Below, one piece after another: positions 21,296-32,604 of a stretch of DNA of 64,000 nucleotides (position 1 is its first letter; each line of letters starts with the position of its first letter). Source of the DNA: Cyrtodaria siliqua (taxonomy: Eukaryota > Mollusca > Bivalvia > Adapedonta > Hiatellidae); assembly GCA_037043455.1 (NCBI GenBank), contig JAWPHD010005084.1, forward strand, positions 62,001 to 126,000, in the 5' to 3' direction. The notes under the pieces are model-generated. The model made no database searches. It was not told the DNA's origin and was given only the letters and a program-made list of their open reading frames with translations. A program made the position numbers and the translations under genes.

Positions 21296-24200
21296 CTGAA
21301 AAGATTATAAAATGTCGTATAACATGTTTAGCGAACATTTATAGGAATTCTGGTAATGCATATAATTTGCTCATATGGATATACTATACTTATGCGTAAT
21401 ACGTATGATTAGCGGATATGGATTGACCTGCTTGTATTAAAAAACAAAAAAGATAGGTCATCTCGTTTCTAAATTTCAATGGTCTTTACATGTTTTGTAT
21501 AGTATCAATTACAATAACTTACAATCATTTACTTAAATTTCAAAATTAATAAAACTTCACCTCGTGATATGTTTTTAAGATCAGCCAGAGTCGCAGAAGA
21601 GTCCGCGTCAATGGGTGACTCTTGCGAGATTGCAGTCGTTGATGCGGAAGAGCAAACTGAAATATTACGAATCACGTGTTATCAAATATGTCCATGTTTA
21701 GAACATATAGATAGGGATATGATTATGGATGTCAACAGGCATATTTTTGTAATATAAATATGAATAGTGTATATTCTTTTCATTTACGTATGACTAGCGG
21801 GATTCATGTAGGCCTATGTTTAAAGTTCTCCGGCCATGTTTTGTTTCATGAAAATGTTTATGTTTTTTAAATCAAAATCAATATGCAACAATAGTTATTA
21901 TATAACCTATAAATAGACGCGTTTTCATTGGCTAAAAAGTAATTTTTTAGAAAAAATATCTAGCGATATTGACCTGTTTTTTTCTGATATTGACCAGTTT
22001 TATAAATAGTAACAGGGGAAGACCGGGGAATCCCACGAGCCGCCTATTAATATCATTCGCCTTTATCCGTACGCTACGGAATTTTCCGAGGCGCGTTCCG
22101 ATGACCACGGAAACTTCCGAAGCTCGTTCGGATGATATTGAAAATCATGGTTCTCGGACTGTAAAAACAATATGATAAATTGAGGGTTATATAATAAAAC
22201 AGTTATGGACTTTTCAGCTGTTATACATGATGTTGATATGTACCAAAAAATCATTATTGACCTCGGCTATCGCCTCGGTCAATAATGATTTTTTTGGTGC
22301 ATATCACATCATGTATAACAGCTGAAAAGTCCATAATTGTATAATATTTACTATTCACACATTGCAATATCTGTGAAATGCGATAATAAGATTTTATTTG
22401 ATGACGTAGAAAACTTTGAACAGGTAAATTAATCCACAGGTAAATGTATTTATCAATTATCTGCCAATAGTTGTGCAGCTATACAATTCAGATTTACCTC
22501 ATTTCCCCGTGCAGTCACGCAGTGGTAAAAGTAATATCTACGTCATGCAAATAATACTGATATTTACGTATAACTTAATAGCGCTTTTAAATATATATTT
22601 CTCTCCGGGACTATCAAGAAATGTTCACATTTAAGAGTTAAATTTGTTAATAATACTACAAAAAGGGTGGCCATTCATCTTTTATGTCCATGTTTGGCGC
22701 GTTTAGGTAAACCGATTCGTAACGGAACTATTGTGACCAATTCGGTATTCTAATGTTTAACGTATTAATAACTATACTCATAATACACTGATTTAAAGGA
22801 ATTTATCATGCGGATATGCACTTTTCTGCCTAATAAAGGGGTGACTTATTAAATTATGCTTTAATTAGGCACTGAACAATAAAGCAAATCAATGCGGAAG
22901 CCCTCGGCGTTGATTGTACGTAACGTTATCTGACGTCATGCACGTAACTTTGCCTGACGTCATCAAACAAACAAAAAACAAGAACATGGCGACGTCCTCG
23001 ATAAGCGTACTATTCCGAGAAATAGGTAATAATAGTAATTCATACAGAAAACATGATAAATATAATATTATTTCAGTGCCTTTTACTATCAAGTTTATTA
23101 GGCTCGGCAGGAAAACGAAGAATGGCTCGGCAGAACATCGCCATTTTTCGTTTTCTAAGCCTCGCCTAATAAACTTGATAGTAAAAGGCACTGACATAAT
23201 ATTCTCTCTGTAACGACACAGCCAAACCATCTTTGTTATTGAGAGTTCTGAAAAACTTGAATAAGAATGAAAGAATAACCCAAATCGGATGATAAACTCA
23301 AAATAAACAAAGAAGATATGATAACTTCAAGGGCTTTTGAAACAGATATGGAATCCGCTATTTTGAGCTATGACATCACAGTTATAAATGACCATATATG
23401 GAATATTTATAAATATGAGCATTTGTAATTATTTATAGCAAAACAATGACAGCATAACGACAGTAATGCTTATATGACCAGTAAAGAAGTTTGCATTCAT
23501 TTGCAGTGATTTGCTTTGGTTTAAATGATATTTATCAATATTCTATAGATGGTAATTTGAAACAATGACGTCATAGTTTTGAAACTGGCGGATCCCATAT
23601 CTGTTTTAGAACAACATTCAAATGGTCATATCATTTTCTTTATCATCCGTTTTGATTAATTACTTCACCATTTTCCATGTTTTCCGGAACTCTCAATAAC
23701 AGAGCTGGCTGTGTCGCTACATCCCCTTGAATTATATACCTACTTGCAATGTGAATATAAATTGGTATTACACATGGTTAGCGCACATCGGTAGGCAAAC
23801 TCGTCATGCACATATTTGGGGCATTGATATAGGCCTACCCGTAATACATATAAATATTCGATTCGAAATGAGCGTGTGCTGTGCTTATAGCTAATGTATT
23901 CGTACTTGTAATATATATGACTATTCGTATTATACATGTGTACCGCACAAGTCACACATTTGGCGCAGATATGCCTCCTCGTTTAAAGGGTTTGATGCAC
24001 TATTTTCAATCGCCGTTTATTTTAAAGGACTCTGAAAAACTTGAAAAAAAGCTGAAAGAATTATTAAAATACCATGAAAAATTAAGGAGATATGACAGCT
24101 TTTTTTAAGTTTTACAGAGCCCTTTCAAATAAACATTGTTTGAAAATAGTGCATCAACCCCTTTAAACGTTATTATTTACTAACTTGTAAAATGAAGATG

Positions 24201-26704
24201 TCGCTCTTCGTAATATGAACTCACATTATTGTAAATAATTATTACTAGTATCCGAAAGACTATAAATACTGAAAAGTGAGTTATTTTTTAAGCAAAAAAA
24301 CACAATCAAGAGATAAAAGTAGCAGAGTCTGTTCATGAGAGGTTCTTTTAAAATAAAACAAAACCTCTCTCGCCCCTAGCACCGGCTTAAGCGGTATTCT
24401 ACTTCAAAGTCACCTATGTTGGTCCCAAAGGACCAGTAAAAAAACACTGCTCATTCGTAGTACGAGAGACTTACCTGCATCTTCGTTGAACTTGAATCCT
24501 ACATTATATCCATAGGCAAATTCGCTGTTAGAAGATCCATACAGTATCAAACCAAACGGGATTCTCCCAACGTGCGTAAGTTTGTGTAAACCAGGTTGGA
24601 CGTCTATGTACACGACTGTGTGTTTGGAGGTTTCCGTGGACCTGTGGAAGGTTGGGATACTGTCCAGCATAAGACCGGTGACCTCATCGGAGAATATCGT
24701 TATTGCTAATTTATTGTCCGTGAAGGCACCAGGCACATATATTGTGTACGTGTGGAAAAATTGGTCAACGGCCGAAATAGATATCATGAATAGAGGTACA
24801 TAATTAATATTATTGTTCCTGTCAAATTTAATTTTAGCAACATACAGGACAACCCTTATTTTCTTATCTGAGGTAATTACCATCGGTTTATTACTTCGTA
24901 TTATTTCTAAGAAAATGCCACTGTAAATATGCATCTTTACATTAGTGTTGTAAGTTATATGCGCATCGTTGTCCATGGCATACACGCGTACTATTGAATT
25001 GTCAGAACTACCAACATTGATTGATGGAATAACAAAATATGTTGCTCCATGTACAACAGGCTGCACTTGTTCAAAGATTAAGTGATCAGTTGATCTCTCA
25101 GAAAAACCGTCTGTCACTGATTGTTTGAGTCCAGGAGTAAGACCAGAAAATACTGCAATCGGTTTATTGCTTATAATTTTAATTCCGCTTAAGTCTTTAA
25201 GGCCTTCGAATAGGAAGGTTTCAAATCTATTAAGCTTTACATCTATATCACTATCTAGAACGTATCCCCTGAGAGAAACGTTGGTCGAATTTTGAAGCGA
25301 TTCTATTAAAATCTGATTGACGCTTTTGTAATTAACGTTTGGTGAAACTGACGAAATTACATATTCTATCGATAAGGCATCGATTGGAAAAACTACTGAT
25401 CGTGCAATGTATTTGTCCGAATTATGTCGACTGGTTGTGCTATATGAAAGTAAAACAGATATTTCTTGATCAGAAGTTATCATAATACTTTTCCCGGTTT
25501 GCGTCCCATTCGCGATGGTATGCATGATTGACGGGCTAAATGTTATTTCTTTCGAGCCATCGATGACGTAGTTCACGCCTTCCATGGTAGAACAAGTGCT
25601 GTCAGAATGGGACACAGTGGCTACAGCCTGTGATGACTCAACAGTTGTTATGACAACTGAGGGAATGACAGTGCGTATTTCATCGTCATATGGTCCTACG
25701 GTCTCCATGTGTGTAACGTTCATGAAGGCCAGGATGAACTGCTTTCCTGTAGTCGCTGAATAAAAGAAACATAGTAACAAAACTACCTTCATTAATTTAA
25801 AATAGGACAAATGATAGTGATAGAAATTTGAGATAAACTTTGCCTGTTGATACCTACATAGAGGATCTTACATGAGTGACTGTGTATTATTGATTTTAAT
25901 AAACGAGTTGGATAAAATGATACGATACGAGGCTCTATCTTTTTATCCAACGAGTTTATTAAGGTCAATAATACACAGTCACTAATGTAAGATTCTACTT
26001 ACCACTTAACACACCTACGACGTAATAGTTTCACTTTATTTTTTTCAATGGACCTTGTATACGGCGGCAACTTGTAAGAGAAATCATGACGTCGTGTTGT
26101 TGTTTTCATGATGTCAGCTAAGTTACGGGGCTGTAACGCGTTCGCCCTACAAATAATGCGACACCTTAAACTAAATTTAACGTTACTAACATGCATTTTA
26201 TAAAGTAAAATTAGGGTAACTATTTACGTTGTCTGAACGTATTATATCGTATGATATACCATGCAAACATTCGGGATTAAATGTATTACAGTACACAAAC
26301 ACAGGGATTCTGTCCTCATTTGCATCTGAAATACACTAGTGTATTACGAGATATAAGTCATGGCTTTATTACACTCCCAGAAGCCATGATATGTGATAAA
26401 TAAAATTAGTGGTGAAATTAGTGGCCAGATTATACAAAACACTCACATTTCGTACACATTTCGCCTCCTGCAGACGTAATCACTGTAGACATCACAACCT
26501 ACAATATATAAAGTATGCTATAATCCAGATTTCTATAATACTATAATCCAGCATACTATAATACTAGACAAGTTGACATTTAAAATCCAGTAAGTCGTAG
26601 CCCTAGTCTGAGATTTCAAACAAACATGATAATCCTAACATTCATGTTAATAGATGAATACAACATTTTACCAGTAAAATCATATTCCAGTGAATTATGA
26701 TCAT
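20736..26704 (-). CDS. Gene A: secreted IgGFc-binding-like protein with C-terminal L1-ORF1p-like RRM (five-exon model)
   Basis: The exons I read on the minus strand are 26704-26672, 26498-26447, 25755-24475, 21656-21561 and 21295-20736. They have GT donors (GTAAAA, GTGAGT, GTAAGT, GTGAAG) and AG acceptors throughout, with phases 0, 1, 1, 1. The total is 2022 nt, 673 codons plus TAG. Exons 1-2 code MIIIHWNMILLVVMSTVITS followed by AGGEMCTK, a plausible signal peptide cut near SAGG. Exon 3 is the IgGFc-like domain, exon 4 a short Ser/Thr linker beginning V-C, and exon 5 a linker, coiled coil and RRM-like domain. Gene C has the same structure. A TATA-like GGTATATATG lies about 70 bp upstream (plus 26773-26782). 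Function is unknown; a secreted recognition protein is my inference. No transcript evidence was available. Confidence 0.72.
21561..21656 (-). CDS. Gene A exon 4: 96 bp linker
   Basis: The exon is bounded by AATATTTCAG and GTGAAG, and starts and ends in phase 1. With the split codon it codes V-C-S-S-A-S-T-T-A-I-S-Q and then Asp/Ser/Ala-rich residues. The leading Cys is shared with C and B. The equivalents are 52652-52747 (C, also 96 bp) and 36531-36627 (B, 97 bp). Confidence 0.65.
22190..22348. mobile_element. Foldback element, near-perfect 75 bp arms
   Basis: The left arm ATGGACTTTTCAGCTGTTAT continues through ATCATTATTGACCTCGG. The right arm is its reverse complement, after a loop of about 6 bases (CTATCG). 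It lies between gene A exons 3 and 4 positions on the plus strand, that is, upstream of exon 4 in intron 3. Confidence 0.85.
22350..23060. other. Intron 3 of gene A, no exon recognised
   Basis: AT-rich. TGACGTCA-type motifs occur at about 22931 and 22958 (GTAACGTTATCTGACGTCAT and a repeat). No conserved coding block found. Confidence 0.3.
23064..23204. mobile_element. Foldback element with ~60 bp arms
   Basis: TCAGTGCCTTTTACTATCAA and following sequence is mirrored by the reverse complement ending GATAGTAAAAGGCACTGA. The loop is around CGGCAGAACATC. Confidence 0.85.
23209..23722. mobile_element. MITE with ~45 bp terminal inverted repeats
   Basis: The left end TGTAACGACACAGCCAAACC then TTTGTTATTGAGAGTTC is inverted at the right end (GAACTCTCAATAACAGAG, then GGCTGTGTCGCTACA). 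The interior also pairs (GATCCCATATCTGTTTTAGA against AAACAGATATGGAATC). Confidence 0.8.
23985..24168. mobile_element. Short MITE of the GGTTGATGCACTATTTTCAA family
   Basis: AAAGGGTTTGATGCACTATT at the left and its inverted partner AATAGTGCATCAACCCCTTT at the right, with ~60 bp arms. It lies in intron 3 of gene A. Confidence 0.85.
24325..24471 (-). repeat. Interspersed repeat of the 3124-3667 family, abutting the gene A exon 3 donor
   Basis: The reverse complement reads GTCTCTCGTACTACGAATGA, then GGTCCTTTGGGACCAAC, GACTTTGAAGTAGAATACC and CATGAACAGACTC. It starts four bases into the intron, immediately after GTAA. Confidence 0.8.
24475..25755 (-). CDS. Gene A exon 3: IgGFc-binding protein N-terminal-like domain
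   Basis: The 1281 bp exon lies between acceptor TTTTATTCAG and donor GTAAGT. It begins TTGKQFILAFMNVTHM. It carries GKSIMITSDQEISVLLSY, then NSTNVSLRGYVLDSDIDV (two N-glycosylation sequons), FEGLKDLSGIKIISNKPIAV then FSG, DAHITY, and near the end PGLHKLTHVGRIPFGLILYG. This order matches the IgGFc-binding N-terminal family, extracellular domains of mucus and FCGBP-like proteins. The frame is also open upstream to an ATG at 25810 with a hydrophobic stretch. I read that as intron polypyrimidine sequence, because B and C do not conserve it. It also runs on past the donor to 24410 into an interspersed repeat. Confidence 0.8.
25862..25995. mobile_element. Foldback element with ~58 bp arms
   Basis: AGGATCTTACATGAGTGACT to GTTGGATAAAA is mirrored by TTTTATCCAACGAGTTTATT to TAAGATTCT. 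It lies in intron 2 of gene A, about 100 bp from exon 3. Confidence 0.85.
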
Positions 26705-26999
26705 GGCTGCAGATGTAGAACAGCCGTTTAATAGCGAGATACTAGTAACGTGCGTATTTCAATCTAGATTTCAGCATATATACCGCTCGAAATAGATCTG
26801 ATATCGCTTTTTCAACATTTTATTTTAGATAAACATGCATTGCATTTAAACTGATTTTATCGTGGATATTCTGACACGATTAACTTATCCTTGTTAATTC
26901 ATATTGAAATGGAATAGACAATATGAAAGATATGACCATGAATCAATCCAATATTAATATCGCATATTATATCTAGTATGCACTAGACTAGACAAACAT

Positions 27000-27541
27000 T
27001 AAAGGAGTTGATGCACTATTTTCAAACAATATTTATTTAAAAAGGCTCTGATAAAGTTGAAAAAGCTGAAAAAATATCAAAATATTTATAAAGAGACATA
27101 AATGGAGGCGTCCATCTTGAAACGATAACGGCATCGCGCCTTTTTACTATATATGGCATATTGACAAAGTATCATTTAAAGCAAAGAAAATCACTGCAAA
27201 TTGATTGAAAATAAATATAACAATGTAAAAATGTATACATTGTATGATTAGTTTTCGTTTGCAGTGGTTTTCCTTGCTTTAAAAGATATTTTTTCCTTGC
27301 TTTAAAAGATATTTTGTCATCATGTCATATACATGTATGGTAATAAGGCGCGACGACGTCATCATTCCAAGATGGCCGCATCTACTTATGTTCTTTACAA
27401 GTTTTCAGTCAACGTTTCCAATAGGTCATATCTCCTTTATATTTCATGGCATTTTGATAATTTTTTAAGTTTTTTTTCTCAAGTTTTTTAGTGCTCTTTT
27501 AAATAAATATTGTTTGTAAATAGTGCATCAACCCCTTTAAA
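27000..27541. mobile_element. Long MITE of the GGTTGATGCACTATTTTCAA family (542 bp)
   Basis: The ends AAAGGAGTTGATGCACTATT and AATAGTGCATCAACCCCTTT are inverted repeats. The interior holds inverted TTGAAACGATAACGGCATCG and GACGTCATCATTCCAAGATG blocks, plus a local duplication (CCTTGCTTTAAAAGATATTTT at about 27270 and 27296). Confidence 0.85.
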
Positions 27542-27969
27542 GTATCGGAAGCATGTGGGATCAGACCCTATCAAACAATTTAGCATACTTTTTAATATTT
27601 CTGGGACCTTTTCCTTCCAGTTGAAGATTGATAATGCCGAGTTCTATTGCCAAACATGATCGTTAAACAAAATGTGAAATCAACGTAATATAGGAAACAG
27701 TTTCACAATTTTAGATACCTGCAGACACATTGCAACTCATTTTATTGATTTCTGCCTGCTGTCACTTTGAAATTGGTTAAGAAATTCTAAAACTAAATTT
27801 AAGACTAGGTGTAGAATACAATATTGACCTTGTTAAGCCGTAAGATGTTCCATGACATGTTTTGTAATAAACAGAGATATTTAACTGCTGGAATCGATTA
27901 TAGTGAAATCCTTCACGAAATGATAGACGAGTGGTTCTTTTCACGAACGAGTGTATGAGAGTGAGTGAA

Positions 27970-29070
27970 ACAAGAGGCCCAAGAGGGCCTGTGGACGCTC
28001 TACTGGCTTACATGGCTCTTATAACATCAATGAAGCGAGTGACTGCAATTTACGTTTTTTTGAAAGTTTCGGGCAAAAAACAGTTTAGACTAAAACAACG
28101 GCCATAACTAAAGAATCTTTTAAAGTTTGGTAAATCAGATGAAAAATCAAGGCCCTACCGTATTAACGAGGCAAATATAGCATTTTTAACTAAATCAAGA
28201 GCCAAATCAAAAAAGAATAAAATTCAAAAAAAAATCAAACAAAAAAAAAAAATAAAAAAAAAATAAAAAAAAAGAAAGTCATAAAATCTGGTAAAATTTG
28301 GCAAAGATCAGATGCAAAATGAAGGCCCTATCATATGACGAGGTAAATTATAGCATTTTTAACAAAATCAAGGGCCATAACTCCGTTGTTACTGGTCCGA
28401 TCTGGCTGGTTTTCAAACTTGGCCGAGCTTTGATTGACATTAACAATCTGATAAAGTTTGGTAAAGATCGGATGAAAAATGAAGGCCCTATCGTTAATAT
28501 AGCATTTTTAACTCAATCAAGGGCTATTACTCCGCTGTTACTTGTCCGATCGAGCTGGTTTTCAAACTTGCCTGAGCTTTTATAAATATTAACAATCTGT
28601 TAAAGTTTGGTAAGGATCGGATGAAAAATGAAAGCCCTATTGTCTTAACGAGGCAAAATATAGCATTTTTAACTAAATCAAGGGCTATAACTCTGTTGTT
28701 ACCTGTCGAATCTGGCTGGTTTTCAAAGTTGTCCGAGCTTTTATTGATATTAACAATCTGCTAAAGTTTGGTAAAGATTGGATAAAAAATGAAGGCCCTA
28801 TCGTCTTAACGAGGCAAAATATAGCATTTTTAACTAAATCAAGGGTCATTACTCTGTTGTTACTGGTCCGATCCGGCTGGTTTTCGAACTTGTCCGAGCT
28901 TTCATTGATATTAACAGCCTGTTTAAGTTTGGTAAAGATCCGGTGAAAAATGAAGGCCCTATCGTCTTAACGAGACAAAAGTTAACAGACGACGGACGAC
29001 GGACGGACGGACGACGGACACCACACCATCCCATAAGCTCTGCTGGCCCTTGGCCACTAGAGCTAAAAGC
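27970..29070 (+). mobile_element. Interspersed element with ~155 bp tandem core and GACGGACGACGGACG tail
   Basis: It opens CAAGAGGCCCAAGAGGGCCT. The core unit (GATGAAAAATGAAGGCCCTA, then AACGAGGCAAAATATAGC, and CCGATCTGGCTGGTTTTCAA) starts near 28302, 28461, 28611, 28770 and 28932, with a decayed unit and A-rich tract before. It closes GACGACGGACGACGGACGG, then GGCCCTTGGCCACTAGAGC. I recognise this as a common bivalve-type repeat. Frames across it are not genes. Confidence 0.7.
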
Positions 29071-29989
29071 AAAACACGTCTACCATAGAGTGAAGGGTTT
29101 CCCTATAATCGAAGCCAGCAGTAAAATAATCTATTTATTACATTTTCAATCAGTTTATGCATGATTTTAACCGAAATGATTCGCTTTATTGAACGTTATC
29201 GGCGGATGACGTTGACGTCAGCGACACTTTATTGACGTCATGACTCATAGTCAGGTTATCTATTTTTGTGTTCGGAATTAGTTATCTATATTTTGCGATT
29301 ATGAATATTCTTTCACTGAGAAATTACAGTCGTTCGCCCATAGAAATGTAAAAATTAGGATTAACCATTTATCTCAGACTTAGTCTCATGTTTGTATGTG
29401 GCCACAGCGTCAACAATCATTAAACTCCTTTTCACGGTGTACATTGTGGCATAGAGTTGTCGTCTGCGAAGACAGAGCGAATAAATGGTCTACTTAACGC
29501 GACTAAACAAAAGCCGGAGATGTACTAGGACATCAACAAAGAGTTATTAATATGCATTAAGAAAATAGAATAATAAGTATTCTAACACGACCTGCACAGT
29601 CTTTCATATACACAAAAAAGAGAGACAGCTGTATGTTATTCTACGATAAAATACAGCTGTTCCATTAATTCCCCCCGGCGTATATTTCATTCGTTGGAAG
29701 CGCCACGTTACATGACGTCACTTGGTAGTGTGCGCAGAACTTTGCATACGGTGGCGCCCAATGGAACAGCCTGTAAACATAGCAGCCTGATTACATTGAC
29801 CTCCGAGATAATATATAGTGCCCCCACAATAGTGTAAACAATGGGGTTATTGTTGTGTTAGAATCGAAATAATAAATACGTAAGCACGAGTGATTTAATT
29901 ACTCGCATCCGAACTCCTAACTGTATTTTATTCACCGATAAAACACAGGTACGTAATTATTATTTCTTAAACGGAGCTCTTTCTTATAT

Positions 29990-30225
29990 TCGCATGCGGG
30001 AGGTCATGTGTCCAATCCCCAGCCGCGTCATACCAAAGACTGCATACACATGGTACTAGTAAATACATTGTTTGACGTTCAGCGTATAAATACTAGTTTT
30101 AGGACTAGACGGTCTGGTGTCAGTATCATGTAATTCGGTGGGGGTATCATGGTATGATATTCCAGTGTTGTAGCGCTATAAAGTTGAGTACTAAGCTCAG
30201 TGCTCTTCTTTATAGTGGTTGTATT
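29990..30225 (+). mobile_element. tRNA-derived SINE
   Basis: The tRNA-like head GCATGCGGGAGGTCATGTGT, then CCAATCCCCAGCCGCGTCAT is followed by a body TAGGACTAGACGGTCTGGTG and AATTCGGTGGGGGTATCATG. The same body is at 30690-30920 and 39470-39665. Confidence 0.75.
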
Positions 30226-30689
30226 TATAGACTATCCGAAAAAGTTATTTCCACTCAGAAATGGAGTTAAACATTGAATGGATTGTACTATTTTTACAAC
30301 ATTTAAAGTTCAAAATTAAAGAAACATAGCCAGTCTTGCAAAACTACCTTCACTTAATAGTACAAATGGCTATGATGAAAAAACAATGAGACTAGGAGTA
30401 GAATATAATATTGGCCGTGTCTTCGCCATAAGATGTTCCATGTTCCATAACATGTTTTGTAATAGTTAGGATTAACCTTGGTTGTAGGTAACCACAGCGT
30501 CAGCAGTGTTTAAACTCCATTTCATTGTGTAACGTGTGGCACACATTTGTCGTCTACGCATGTTCCATCCACGACTGGGTGAATAAAGGTCTACTTAACG
30601 TGACTGAATAAAAACCAGAGATCTATATACTTGGACATCAACAGTTATTAACTTGCATTAAACATATATAATAATATGCAACAGCTCCT

Positions 30690-30920
30690 TTTGAGGTCGT
30701 GGGCTTAAGTCTTACTTAAGATTTCATAAAATTGGTACTAGTAGCTCCTTTGCTTGACGTTCAGAATGTAAAGGGTAGTTTTAGGACTAACCGGTCCGGG
30801 ATTAGTATAATGTGACTGGGTGGAGTATTATGGCAGCAGTCTACGGCGTGGTATTCCAGTATGGTAGCACAGTAAAGCAGAGTATTGAGCTCATTGCTAC
30901 AGGTACACACCGTCGAGATA
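30690..30920 (+). mobile_element. tRNA-derived SINE, diverged head
   Basis: GAGGTCGTGGGCTTAAGTC (B-box-like), then TAGGACTAACCGGTCCGGG, ATGTGACTGGGTGGAGTATT, and the end GCTACAGGTACACACCGTCG. Confidence 0.75.
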
Positions 30921-31224
30921 TGACTGCTTAAAGATTGCTTTAAGCGAAATTGAACGATAAACAGACATACATTTTCTTTATCATGGGTTTATGAGTAGTC
31001 ATTTCCATTCAGAATATAAAACATAGTTTTGAACATATTAAAAATAGAATTCAATGTACTATTTTTGCAAAACTCCCGCGGGTTTTCTAGTCGTACCTTA
31101 GACTGGTTTTCTCTTGGGCTGCAACTGCTGTGCTTGTTCAATACAATTCTGGATACACCCTGAGGTATTCCTATTTTTTTCTATTTATATATATATCTTT
31201 ACAATAACATATAGGTGTACGTTA

Positions 31225-31440
31225 AGAATAATGGATGTGGACTTTATTGTTAGAGATTTCCGTTCGATGGGATGTACTTTTATTTACACTGTCTTGTCAA
31301 TTTGAGCGCTGAAGACATGATAATAGCGAGGTTGTGTTTACTTAAAATCGGTTTAAGCGAACCGATGGGCCATATTGCCTATTGACCGTTCCAAGTCGGT
31401 AACCCGGTCTTCAACACTCTTTCTGTTGTGTATTGTTTTT
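31225..31440 (+). repeat. Diverged copy of the ~295 bp element seen at 33084 and 53505
   Basis: TTTATTTACACTGTCTTGTC, then CGGTTTAAGCGAACCGATGG and TTGACCGTTCCAAGTCGGTA match the younger copies in order but with many changes. Confidence 0.5.
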
Positions 31441-31444
31441 TTTC

Positions 31445-32600
31445 ATTGTATAGTTAATGTTCTCTTTATTTGCGGTAGAGCGCGGATCTACAGTGTCATT
31501 GCGTTTGGGTGCTGTGATATCTATAGGACAATTTTTCTCTTTTTTAAATGACGTTGTATCCATTTCAATATAACAAGTGCATGTCACATCAAGGTGTAGC
31601 CTTATAGATCAATTCACAATGTCATTTCCAAAGAGATCGCATAAGGAAATTAAACAAAATATTGGAAACTTAACCAAATGCAATTTCTATATCAAACAAA
31701 TATAGCATTGAAATTTCAGCCAAATATATAGCAATTGTTTCATTCTGTCTTCTTTTTATAATGATATATATATATACTAAGAACACCCCCACCAACTATG
31801 TCGAATTATCCTGTATCCCTGTATCAATACATCTATAGAACATTGATTGAATTATAAATATATACTCAAACAAAATTATGTAAGCTTTCTTTCAATTAAT
31901 TAAACATCAAGAATCAAACTTTTTTATTTGTTTATACCATACTTATTACATTAATACAACTACATCATCTACTTGAGAGTACCCATTAAGGATGCCAGTA
32001 CTATATATATGGCAACATTACTTCCTTACAGAGTGATATAGCTGCTGTTTTAACCTGGAAACAAATGTTTATATCTCCGTTTAAATATATAGTTCCAGAT
32101 ACGAAGTCGCCACAGAATACTTTCCACAGAATACTTTCATCAAAAATATGTATTTATAAATATATATTGTTAATAGTGTAGATTGTCCAATGGGTAACCA
32201 TTGCCATCATAAAGAAACCGTATAGCGCATGAGTTGGTCACGTCCATAAACGAAATACTTTCCTATCAAGTTTAATATGGATGTTCATAACAATAAAAAA
32301 ATACTATTTGTAGATAGGATAATATGAAATAGCACGTATAAATAGAGGATATTTGTGGTTTTGGAGTGAGTATCAGATTTTATTTCATCGAGAAGTGTGA
32401 AACATGAGTGAAAATAATGAGGTTTGATCACTTCGAGACAATATAAAATCTGTTTTTCACGACGAGACGACACATTTTCTTTTTATGTTATGCTTTATAA
32501 TCAAAGTGTATTCCAGTATGTTGAAAAATAAATAAAAAATTGACGACGTCATTGGCTTAGATTGATAAACTCTGGGATTAATTCATTTTGGTCTATTAAA
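31445..32600. other. AT-rich intergenic stretch, no gene; small foldback at 32371-32452
   Basis: No coding pattern seen. At 32371-32452 CAGATTTTATTTCATCGAGA AGTG pairs with CACTTCGAGACAATATAAAA TCTG. Confidence 0.4.
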
Positions 32601-32604
32601 AATT

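Larger units (their letters stand above)
27780..30930 (+). repeat. Local tandem duplication: 27780-30240 and 30340-30930
   Basis: GTAAGATGTTCCATGACATG, then TTTTGTAATA (27840) recurs at 30420. CCACAGCGTCAACAATCATT AAACTCC (29405) recurs at 30490, and a SINE ends both. The first copy carries the ~1.1 kb AGAGGCCC-type repeat inserted at about 27970-29070. No gene seen. Confidence 0.65.

Noticed and set aside
25756..25810. ATG at 25810 with a hydrophobic leader as the start of gene A
   Set aside because: The text upstream of TTCAG is not conserved in B or C, and exons 1-2 found upstream give a conserved in-frame signal peptide. It remains a minor alternative.
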